Shown here piece after piece: positions 1 through 7,064 of a stretch of 20,385 nt of DNA. This stretch comes from a virus. A program made the position numbers and the translations under genes. The notes under the pieces are model-generated. The model was given only the letters and a program-made list of their open reading frames with translations, was not told the origin of the DNA and searched no databases. The first letter of the stretch is position 1; each line of letters opens with the position of its first letter. The DNA lies in the IMG/VR virus record IMGVR_UViG_3300025917_000062, positions 1 through 20,385 of that record. One strand, written 5' to 3'.

Positions 1-1
1 A

Positions 2-838
2 CGCGAGAGCGTAGCTTTCGCGCTGGCACGTGAGACGTGCCGCGCGCACATGACGCTGCCCGTGCCCATCTATGGCCTGTTGCTGTCGGACCTGATCGAG
101 CTTGGCCTCTACCGCCGGCCGATGGAGTGGCGGCCTTCGGCCGCCGATCGACCGATCCTCTGGGACGTTCTCTCCGACGCGCCGATGGCAACCGAGCACG
201 CCAACGCCCGCTTCTTCGTGCCCTTCCTCGCGCGCACCGGCTGGGCGCTGTTCACCGATGGTGACGTGCTGTTCCGCGACAATGTCTGCCGGCTGTTCGA
301 CCAGCTTGATCGCCGCAAGGCGGTCTATTGCGTGCATCACGACCATCGGCCGAAGGAAGATCGCAAGATGGATGGCCAGATTCAGACGCGCTATGCGCGA
401 AAGAACTGGACAAGCGTCATCGCCTTCAACTGCGACCACCCGGCGAACAAGGCTGGCCTGACACTCGATCTTCTCAACTCCGCGCCCGGCCGCGACCTTC
501 ACCGTCTGTGCTGGCTCGACGATGGCGACATCGGCGAATTGCACGCCGAATGGAATTGCCTTGTCGGCCACTCCGGCGAGGACGTGAACGCGAGAATTGC
601 GCACTTCACCAGCGGAGTCCCGGACATGCCGGGCTACGAGAATCAGCGCTACGCCGATGAATGGTTCAAGGCGCGCGAGGCATGGATACGCGGTGGAACA
701 AGGCTCTTGGTGGACTCATGGGATATGGGGATGAGATCATTGGCTCTGGCCTCGCCAAAGGCGCGGCCGAGCGCGGGGTGCGCATCGCCTTCGGGCAGGC
801 CGGCCGGATCATCTGGCACGCAACGAACGCCCCTTTAA
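2..838 (+). CDS. Glycosyltransferase (GT-A-like, DGD motif), 5' partial
   Basis: The frame is open to the left edge of the window. Residues encoded upstream of the first ATG (position 50), including a RESVAFALARETCRAH stretch, look like the normal N-terminal part of such enzymes, so the true start lies outside the window. The segment FTDGDVLFRD at 251-280 carries a D-x-D motif typical of the metal- and nucleotide-sugar-binding site of GT-A enzymes. Further on, a Trp-rich segment (CWLDDGDIGELHAEWNCLVG, about 511-570) resembles the acceptor-side region of phage-borne glycosyltransferases of GT8-like type. It presumably transfers a sugar from a nucleotide donor in the cytoplasm; substrate and acceptor are unknown. 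The last about 45 codons overlap the next gene by 157 bases and read like out-of-frame sequence, so the functional protein may end near 700. The family call is from motif recognition only. Confidence 0.7.
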   Translation, partial: RESVAFALARETCRAHMTLPVPIYGLLLSDLIELGLYRRPMEWRPSAADRPILWDVLSDAPMATEHANARFFVPFLARTGWALFTDGDVLFRDNVCRLFDQLDRRKAVYCVHHDHRPKEDRKMDGQIQTRYARKNWTSVIAFNCDHPANKAGLTLDLLNSAPGRDLHRLCWLDDGDIGELHAEWNCLVGHSGEDVNARIAHFTSGVPDMPGYENQRYADEWFKAREAWIRGGTRLLVDSWDMGMRSLALASPKARPSAGCASPSGRPAGSSGTQRTPL

Positions 839-1614
839 TTTTTCAGGGCAATCCTAACGTGGCGCCGCCCGGCTCCGAGCGTGGCGGTGGCCTCGAATGG
901 ATCGAGCACTACCCGGGCAGGCGCGTCTATTGCCGCCTGATCGAGCAAGGCGGCCGGAGGCGGTGGCATTTCAAGGCCGGGCAAATTCGCGCCGGCGAAT
1001 TGTGGTTGACGCAGAAGGAGCATGATGAGGCGGCTGCACTGACGGGCGATTCCGATCGGCTGGTCATCATCGAGCCGAACACCAAAGACAGCGCACCCAA
1101 CAAGCGATGGGGATATGATCGATACGCATCGGTCGCTCGATTACTGGCAAAGGCGGGCTATCGGGTGGCTCAATTCGCTGCCGGGGGGATGGCTCTTGCT
1201 GGTGTCGAGCAAATTCGGCCCCCGGGCTTTCGTCTCGCGTGCGCGGTTCTGCAACGCGCCCGACTGTACGTCGGACCTGAAGGCGGCCTGCACCATGCCG
1301 CCGCAGCGCTCCGCACACCCGCCGTCGTGATCTTCGGCGGCTTCATCTCGCCGACGGTCACCGGCTATCGCACCCAGCGCAACCACTTCGCCGGCGAAGG
1401 GCTGGGCTGCGGATCAATCGATCCCTGTGAGCACTGCCGCGCCGCTATGGACAAAATCAAAGTCTCGGCCATAGAGTGCGACGCCATGTCGCTATTGGAG
1501 GAAGGAGAGCCATGTCCGTCAGTCGCACCGTCGCCGCCCTTGTCGGAAGAGTCCCCGTCGGCTTTGTTGAAACGATCGCCATCCCGCAAGCTGAGGCGGT
1601 TCAATCGACCGTAG
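682..1614 (+). CDS. Glycosyltransferase family 9-like protein (heptosyltransferase fold)
   Basis: A 310-residue protein with GT-B features. It has an N-terminal GYGDEIIGSG loop (about residues 14-23), an EPN...NKRW segment opening the second Rossmann domain (131-143), and a GPEGGLHHAAAA motif (198-209) that corresponds to the donor-binding G-x-x-H-x-A region of ADP-heptose:LPS heptosyltransferases. Three Cys (243, 249, 252) form a C-x5-C-x2-C cluster near the C-terminus, as often seen in this family. It probably transfers a sugar to a growing glycan in the cytoplasm. ATG 682 was chosen over ATG 661 because the family-like sequence starts there; ATG 718 is a further alternative, and none has a well-spaced ribosome site. 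The start lies inside the upstream glycosyltransferase frame. The last about 34 codons overlap the next gene and are Ser/Pro/Arg-rich, unlike the rest. Confidence 0.72.
   Translation: MDTRWNKALGGLMGYGDEIIGSGLAKGAAERGVRIAFGQAGRIIWHATNAPLIFQGNPNVAPPGSERGGGLEWIEHYPGRRVYCRLIEQGGRRRWHFKAGQIRAGELWLTQKEHDEAAALTGDSDRLVIIEPNTKDSAPNKRWGYDRYASVARLLAKAGYRVAQFAAGGMALAGVEQIRPPGFRLACAVLQRARLYVGPEGGLHHAAAALRTPAVVIFGGFISPTVTGYRTQRNHFAGEGLGCGSIDPCEHCRAAMDKIKVSAIECDAMSLLEEGEPCPSVAPSPPLSEESPSALLKRSPSRKLRRFNRP
1497..1508 (+). promoter_or_regulatory. Strong Shine-Dalgarno site for the 88-residue gene
   Basis: The purine run GGAGGAAGGAG lies just upstream of ATG 1512 and inside the 3' end of the GT9-like gene. It decides the start of the small downstream gene at 1512 instead of the in-frame ATG at 1476. 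Confidence 0.7.
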
Positions 1615-1778
1615 TCGCAGCCATCGCCACCGCACTCGAACAACTGGCGGCCGAGCTTCGCGCGAACCCGGCCGTCATTGCGATCGACAAGGTCCAGATG
1701 CAGATGGCGCCGGCGATCCCGCGCCAGACAGGCGCGTCCTTCCAAGTCTCGATCCTGCTGACGGAGCCTTCGGCATGA
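1512..1778 (+). CDS. Small phage protein of unknown function (88 aa)
   Basis: An 88-residue protein with an Ala/Val-rich predicted helix in the middle (AVQSTVVAAIATALEQLAAEL) and a beta-like C-terminal half ending SFQVSILLTEPSA. There is no Cys, no signal peptide and no clear membrane segment. The start is set by the strong ribosome-binding site at 1497-1508. The gene starts 103 bases before the end of the GT9-like frame, and its stop overlaps the next start as ATGA (1775-1778), so it sits in the translationally coupled cassette. The family is not recognised. Its place between a glycosyltransferase and a methyltransferase suggests, but does not show, a role linked to glycan modification; a small structural protein is equally possible. 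Confidence 0.6.
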   Translation: MSVSRTVAALVGRVPVGFVETIAIPQAEAVQSTVVAAIATALEQLAAELRANPAVIAIDKVQMQMAPAIPRQTGASFQVSILLTEPSA

Positions 1779-2419
1779 AACAGGTCCGCGGTTTCTGGCT
1801 GCCCGACTATGAAGAGCACCTCGTCGACATGATCATGAACAGCCCGGAGTTTGCTGGCGGTCCGACCTATCAGTTCCACAAATTTCAACTGTGCTTCAAG
1901 TACATCAAGAATTTCGGCCTTGGTGTCGATATCGGCGGGCATTGCGGATTGTGGTCGCGGGTGATGGCAAAATGCTTCACCAAGGTGATCGCGTTCGAGC
2001 CGGTCGAAGAGCACGCCAAGTGCTTTCACGCCAACGTCACCGATGACAATGTCACGCTGCTGGACTATGCGCTCGGTGCGGGTGCGATCGACAGCGTGCG
2101 TCTGACCACCGGCAAAAATTCAAGTGGCGATACCTTCATCACCACGGACGGCGAGCACGAAGCAACGATGCGCACGCTCGACAGCTTCGACCTGCCGCGC
2201 GTCGACTTCATCAAGATCGATTGCGAGGGCTACGAAAACTTCATCATTCAGGGCGGTGCCAGCACCATCCGGAAATGGCGACCGGTGATGATTGTCGAGC
2301 AGAAGCCGGGCAAGGGCCGATCGTTCGGCTTGCGCGATCTCGCCGGCGTAGAGCTTCTGCAAAGCTGGGGCGCGCGGCTGGTCGAGAGCTACGCCGGCGA
2401 CTACGTGATGGCATGGTGA
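1775..2419 (+). CDS. FkbM-family SAM-dependent methyltransferase
   Basis: A 214-residue class I methyltransferase of the FkbM type. SAM-binding motif I is GVDIGGHCGLWS (about residues 50-61), the acidic residue that contacts the ribose is in AFEPVEEH (73-80), and the FkbM hallmark KIDCEGYE is at 147-154, followed by a VMIVEQKPG strand. FkbM enzymes methylate hydroxyls, usually on sugars or polyketides, so in this context a glycan O-methyltransferase is the natural reading. It starts four bases inside the preceding gene (ATGA at 1775) and its stop overlaps the next start (TGATG at 2417-2421). The full motif set and compact length argue for an active enzyme; the acceptor cannot be told from sequence. 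Confidence 0.88.
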   Translation: MKQVRGFWLPDYEEHLVDMIMNSPEFAGGPTYQFHKFQLCFKYIKNFGLGVDIGGHCGLWSRVMAKCFTKVIAFEPVEEHAKCFHANVTDDNVTLLDYALGAGAIDSVRLTTGKNSSGDTFITTDGEHEATMRTLDSFDLPRVDFIKIDCEGYENFIIQGGASTIRKWRPVMIVEQKPGKGRSFGLRDLAGVELLQSWGARLVESYAGDYVMAW

Positions 2420-2517
2420 TGCAGCACGACAGTCATTTGTGGAGCTATTATGCCGAGATAATCTGGCGCCGACTGCTGCCCAAGCACATGCGCGAAGCCT
2501 TGAGGCGCGGCTGGTGA
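2419..2517 (+). CDS. Tiny coupled gene product (32 aa), function unknown
   Basis: An ATG at 2419 overlaps the methyltransferase stop as TGATG, and its own TGA (2515-2517) is followed without a gap by the ATG of the next gene. The reading frame thus exactly fills the space between two genes. The product, beginning MQHDSHLWSYYAEIIWRRL, is rich in Trp/Tyr and basic residues and looks like one amphipathic helix. An alternative start at 2413 adds two residues. No family is recognised. It may be a real micro-protein or a leader that keeps ribosomes coupled across the cassette. Confidence 0.5.
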   Translation: MQHDSHLWSYYAEIIWRRLLPKHMREALRRGW

Positions 2518-3324
2518 ATGCTCTGGTGTTGCATCGAGCCGGAGCGCGAGGAGAAGACTGCCACCATCATGCAGGCGGTGGCGCACGGTTTCGGCGGTCG
2601 AACGTGCATCGGCGAGCCCCCGGACGATGGCGAGATGTTCATCGTCTGGGGGCAATTGTGGACCGCGCTCAAGGCGATCCAGAAGGCGCGTGAGACGGGA
2701 CGGCCGTATCTTCATCTCGACAACGGCTATGTGAAGCCGGCGCGCGGCATGCCGATTGGCTACTACCGCATCACCTATTGCTCGCCCGCGCCGATCCTGC
2801 TGGATGACCCGCCGAAAGCGAGGGTAAAGGTCCCGATGCACCCATGGCGGACGCAGGGCCGCCATGTGCTGATCGGCATCCCCGGCGCCGACTATGGCAA
2901 GGCGTGGGGCATGGACATGCAGGCGTGGCTGCGGACCTGCGTCACCATCCTGCGGCGGCACACCGAGCGGCCGGCCTACACCCGGCACAAGAAAAGCCAC
3001 ATGCCGCTGGCGCGCGACTTCCGCAATTGCTGGGCCGTCTACACCCATTCCAGCAACATCGGGGTTGACGCGGTGCTCGCCGGCATCCCGCTTTTCTGCG
3101 CCGAAACCAACCCGGCGGCGCCGGTCGGGAACATCGACATCGCCGACATCAGCCGGCCGGCCATGCCGGACCGGCAGCGCTGGTTCGACAGCTTAATGGC
3201 CCAGCAATACACCTTGAGTGAAATGCGCTCCGGCCTCGCCCGGGAATACGTCGGGGCGGTGATCCAACAAGCGAAAGCGAGCGCAGCATGTCAACCCAGA
3301 TCGCCTATGCTGACGGCAATCTGA
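2518..3324 (+). CDS. GT-B-like phage protein, probable glycan-related enzyme of unknown function
   Basis: A 268-residue protein. The segment VYTHSSNIGVDAVLAGIPLF (174-193) resembles the donor-site loop of GT-B or surface-carbohydrate synthesis proteins, where a Ser/Asn-rich turn precedes a helix and an A-G-I/V-P motif. It is followed by DRQRWFDSLMAQQYTLSEMRSGLA (218-241), a Trp/Gln/Thr pattern I associate with similarly placed phage proteins. The N-terminal half has Trp/Tyr-rich strands (FIVWGQLWTAL, PYLHLDNGYVK). The ATG directly abuts the preceding stop. Its end overlaps the beta-helix gene by 37 bases. A role in glycan transfer is inferred from this one motif and from the neighbouring glycosyltransferases; no catalytic residue can be named with confidence. 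Confidence 0.55.
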   Translation: MLWCCIEPEREEKTATIMQAVAHGFGGRTCIGEPPDDGEMFIVWGQLWTALKAIQKARETGRPYLHLDNGYVKPARGMPIGYYRITYCSPAPILLDDPPKARVKVPMHPWRTQGRHVLIGIPGADYGKAWGMDMQAWLRTCVTILRRHTERPAYTRHKKSHMPLARDFRNCWAVYTHSSNIGVDAVLAGIPLFCAETNPAAPVGNIDIADISRPAMPDRQRWFDSLMAQQYTLSEMRSGLAREYVGAVIQQAKASAACQPRSPMLTAI

Positions 3325-6300
3325 CCGGCTCGACCACCTTCAAGGCTGCGGAGACCGGCACATCCGCGCTCGCCATGGTCCGCGCCAACACCACGACACT
3401 TGCCTCGAACGCCAACGTTTCCTCGCCCTCCTTCACCATCACCAACGCCAAGGTGATCGAAGGCGTCATGCTGTTTTTGATGGCGAACCAAGCCGCGCCC
3501 GCCGGCACGCTTCTGGTCGAATTGCAGAAGAGCGGCACGACGCAGGCGAGCGTCACCGTCAACACGGCCGATCTTCCGCACAGCGCCACCGGCACCAACG
3601 ACGTGCTCGCCGTGGTGCCGTGCTTCTTCAAGTTTTCGTCCACGGCGACAGGCGATGGCGCGACCGGCTGGACCGTCAAGCTCACACTCAACAACACAAG
3701 CGGCAACGGCATCACTTATAGCCGCAACTCGGCGACCGCCGGCGACATGACGCGCGCGCTGCGCACGTCCACGGCCGGCGCGCCATCCGCCGCAGATGAT
3801 CTTTACATCCTCGGCGAACTGACCGGCCAAGGCACGCACAACGCCCGCGCCGTCACGATGGATTCGACGGCGACCACGGCCTACGGCAGCGGCACCGTCA
3901 ACTCGACCAGCGCCAACGGCGGCGGCATCCGGATTGCGTGCTACGGCACGCTGGCCTACGGCACCACCGGCTCGACCGCCTATAATCTTCGCGTCAATGG
4001 CGACGTGGAGGTGATGTGGAATGGCACGCTCGACATCGGCTCTTCAGGATCGGAGATTCCGCGATCGTCGGCGGCCGTGCTCGAATTGCAAATGGCCTCG
4101 GCCAATCTCGACTTCGGCCTGTTGGTGCGCAACCTAGGTGTGCTCAACATTGCAGGTCTCTCGCGCACTAGCGGCAAGAATGTCGCCAAGTGCAAGCTGA
4201 CCGCGGACCTTGCCGGCGCCACCGTCCTGACGTCGGGCCCTTCCGCAACAAATGCGACGAACACGCTGCTAGGCTCGCAGGACCCGACCGGCGTCTCGCT
4301 GCTGGCATCCTCGGTGGTCGACACGACCACGAACGCAACGCACAGCCTCGCATGGTCGGCGCCCAGCATCACCAACACCACCCAGACGGCGCAAGTCTGG
4401 CTCGCACGCGGGTCCGGCACCAACAACCGCTTCGTGCGGTTCTGCGTCGGCAATGCCACCAACTTCGCCAGCGTCACGAACGGCTTCTATGTCGACGTCG
4501 ACTTGTCGGCCGGTACGGTAGGAACGCCGACGGCGGTCGGCACGGGCGCGGCGACCAGCGCGTCCATCACGGCCGTGGGCGCCGGCTATGTCGTCACGCT
4601 GACCGGCAAGGTCGCCTCCGGTGCGGCAACGCCAAGCGTCCTGATCAACATCTGCTCGGCGTCTGGCACGACGAGCTTTGCCGGCGCCAACAATCAGGCC
4701 CTGATCTATGAGGGCGTGCAGCTTGTCACGGCATCCTCGATCTCGACCACGTTTAGCGTCGACACGGATACCGGCTGGCTTTCCGGCGACAAAGTCTGCA
4801 TCGCCGCGACCATGCGCACGCCCGGCGATAGCGAGGATTTCGTTCTCAGCGCTGATGCCGGCTCGACGTCCTTTGCCAGCGCGCTCTATCCGTTCGGCTA
4901 TGGTGGCCCGACCACCTCGATCGCCGGCACGCACAGCGGTACCTCGCCGACGCAGGCCGAAATCGGGCTGCTCACCCGCAACGTCAAGATCAGGTCGGTC
5001 TCTTCGTCGCTGTGGGGCTATGTGCAGGCCGAGCCGCTCGCAACCGTGAGCGCCTCATGGGCCGAGTTCTACTATCTGGGCGCCAACACCGTGAACAAGT
5101 ACGGCCTCGCGCTTTTCGGCGGCGCCGTCACCAACGCCAAGAGCGTTGCACATTGCGCGCTTCACGATATGTACGTCGGCTGCTACGTGGTCGGCGGCGG
5201 CCTGACGTCCGCCGGCGTGACGCTATCCAGCAACGTGGTGTGGAACACCACCTCGATCGGCATCGACATTTCAAGCACCATCGCCGACGGCGACTATTCG
5301 CTGGATGGCAACCTTGCGATCAAGACCGGCTCCTACGGCTACTTCCTCAACGATGGCGCATCGGGAACGATCACCAACAATGTCTCGGCGAGCTTCACCA
5401 CCTATGGCTTCAATGTTTCGTCCGGACTGACCGGCGCGGTCGCCATCGGAACATTCCAAAACAACACCGCGCACTCTGGCGCCGGAACTGGCATGCTGTT
5501 CTCCCCTTCCATCAGCTACGGCACGATTGATGGCTGGACGGCCTATCGCAACAGCACCGCAGGCATTCAATGCGGGACCGGCTCGATGTCGGACGCGCTC
5601 TTTACCAACCTGACGCTCTTCGGTAATGGCAACGGCATCCTCTTCGATAACGATGTGCTCAACATCTCGACTGGCGTCATCTGCGGAGACAGCAGCTTCG
5701 CGCAAGCCTCCGGGATTCTGATCACGGGCACGCTGGCCATGCGCATGAACCTTGCCAGCATCGACTTCAGCCCCGGCACTGGCATCTATGTCGCCAACAG
5801 CACAGCCGACATCAATTTCTCGATCAGCAATTGGCGGGTGCTTGTCGAGGCCTTCCTCAATGACTGCCACAATGGCACGACACCGCTGACCGGCAACGGC
5901 AGCACGAAGGCAAGCTGGTCAAGCGGCAGCTTCGTCGCCTATCAGGCCTACAATCAGACGGCCGGCGATCACCGCTTTGAGACGCTATATGGGCAACTGA
6001 AGACAGATACCTCGATCTTCAAGACGGCGTCACCCTCCATGCGCATGACGCCGAACGTCACGCCGGCAACGCCGGTAGCGTGGACCTTGCTCGCTCAGAC
6101 GACCCAGTATGGCGCCGGGCCCTCCACCGCGATCGACACCACCGATGCCGACCTGATCACCATCACCTCGGCCGGCGACCAGAGCGCGCCGTTTCCGAGC
6201 TTCACCGACAGCGAAGGCAACAGCTTTACCAACGCCCTTTCGTTCGACAATGGCAACGGCCGCATGAGCGGCGCGATCTATGTCTGCCAGAATCCTGTGC

Positions 6301-7064
6301 AGAGCGCCTCGCACACCTTCACCAAGAGTTCGTCCGCCGATGGCTCGTTTCAGGTGCAGGCATGGAAGGGGTCGTCAGGCGGCGCCAACATCGTCGACCA
6401 GACGATCCACGCTTCGTTTGTCGGCGGCACGGGGCAGACGGATTTCCAGCCGGGCAGCATCACGCCGACTGAAGGCAACGAGCTATTGCTTGTCTATCTC
6501 GGTCTTGACGATCCAGCCGACACCGGCTCGCCGCAGTTCTCGGCCGACAGCGGCTTCACCGTGCTCGATGCCTCAGACGTGGTCCCGGCCTCGAACTATG
6601 GTGGCGTCGGCGCCTACCTTGTGCAGACATCGCCGGCGGCCATTAACCCGACGATCACGCGCTCGAATGCGCTCGGCAGCGGCAAATCCGTCGTCATGCT
6701 GATGCTCTCGCTGCGCGGCGCGCCGCAGACGTCGGGCGCCGGGCGGCTGGAAAGCGCCTCGAAAGGCCGCGGCATCCAGAAGAAGGCAACGAATGGCGCG
6801 GCAACCAGCATCTCGGTTTGGGTGCGCACCTCCACGGTCGGCGACGGCGCCGCCTATAACGGCGACGCGCCGCGCCTGATCCAGCGCGCCAACGCGGCGC
6901 TCGGCGTGACCAATGACGTCGTGCTCGCCACCTCGGCGGGCTCGGCCGGCACATGGACGCAACTCACCGCGACCAGCAGCGTGCCGACCGACGATGGGGT
7001 GTGGGAGTTCGTTGTCGACTGCGACGGCACCGCCGGCTGGGTCAACGTGGATGACTGGACATGA
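3288..7064 (+). CDS. Large beta-helix surface protein with carbohydrate-binding-like modules (tail spike/fibre-like)
   Basis: A 1258-residue protein, very rich in Ser/Thr/Gly/Ala and poor in Lys and Cys. Residues 1-300 are beta-rich. Residues about 329-480 look like a lectin/CBM-type beta-sandwich common in phage fibres, with strands such as AQVWLARGSG and GFYVDVDLSAGTVG. Residues about 490-850 contain many short N-x-x-x-N and G-I-x-hydrophobic turns (e.g. GIDISSTIADGDYSLDGN), typical of a right-handed parallel beta-helix. Residues about 924-1150 appear to be an inserted domain. Residues 1151-1258 close with a second sandwich ending DGTAGWVNVDDWT. Such proteins bind or cleave surface polysaccharide, but no catalytic pair can be assigned. 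The ribosome site is weak (GAAAGCGAG), and the start overlaps the upstream gene by 37 bases. The position before the connector genes, not after the tail tip, is unusual for a receptor-binding protein, so a head- or neck-decorating role is possible. Confidence 0.7.
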   Translation: MSTQIAYADGNLTGSTTFKAAETGTSALAMVRANTTTLASNANVSSPSFTITNAKVIEGVMLFLMANQAAPAGTLLVELQKSGTTQASVTVNTADLPHSATGTNDVLAVVPCFFKFSSTATGDGATGWTVKLTLNNTSGNGITYSRNSATAGDMTRALRTSTAGAPSAADDLYILGELTGQGTHNARAVTMDSTATTAYGSGTVNSTSANGGGIRIACYGTLAYGTTGSTAYNLRVNGDVEVMWNGTLDIGSSGSEIPRSSAAVLELQMASANLDFGLLVRNLGVLNIAGLSRTSGKNVAKCKLTADLAGATVLTSGPSATNATNTLLGSQDPTGVSLLASSVVDTTTNATHSLAWSAPSITNTTQTAQVWLARGSGTNNRFVRFCVGNATNFASVTNGFYVDVDLSAGTVGTPTAVGTGAATSASITAVGAGYVVTLTGKVASGAATPSVLINICSASGTTSFAGANNQALIYEGVQLVTASSISTTFSVDTDTGWLSGDKVCIAATMRTPGDSEDFVLSADAGSTSFASALYPFGYGGPTTSIAGTHSGTSPTQAEIGLLTRNVKIRSVSSSLWGYVQAEPLATVSASWAEFYYLGANTVNKYGLALFGGAVTNAKSVAHCALHDMYVGCYVVGGGLTSAGVTLSSNVVWNTTSIGIDISSTIADGDYSLDGNLAIKTGSYGYFLNDGASGTITNNVSASFTTYGFNVSSGLTGAVAIGTFQNNTAHSGAGTGMLFSPSISYGTIDGWTAYRNSTAGIQCGTGSMSDALFTNLTLFGNGNGILFDNDVLNISTGVICGDSSFAQASGILITGTLAMRMNLASIDFSPGTGIYVANSTADINFSISNWRVLVEAFLNDCHNGTTPLTGNGSTKASWSSGSFVAYQAYNQTAGDHRFETLYGQLKTDTSIFKTASPSMRMTPNVTPATPVAWTLLAQTTQYGAGPSTAIDTTDADLITITSAGDQSAPFPSFTDSEGNSFTNALSFDNGNGRMSGAIYVCQNPVQSASHTFTKSSSADGSFQVQAWKGSSGGANIVDQTIHASFVGGTGQTDFQPGSITPTEGNELLLVYLGLDDPADTGSPQFSADSGFTVLDASDVVPASNYGGVGAYLVQTSPAAINPTITRSNALGSGKSVVMLMLSLRGAPQTSGAGRLESASKGRGIQKKATNGAATSISVWVRTSTVGDGAAYNGDAPRLIQRANAALGVTNDVVLATSAGSAGTWTQLTATSSVPTDDGVWEFVVDCDGTAGWVNVDDWT

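Noticed and set aside
1476-1511. Earlier ATG start for the 88-residue protein
   Set aside because: The strong GGAGGAAGGAG at 1497-1508 points to ATG 1512; the earlier 12 codons are a shadow of the GT9-like gene.
2-3324. Host surface-polysaccharide operon next to a prophage
   Set aside because: The genes run without a gap, with coupled starts, into phage structural genes on the same strand and with the same composition. No host-type gene or attachment site separates them, so they are taken as phage genes.
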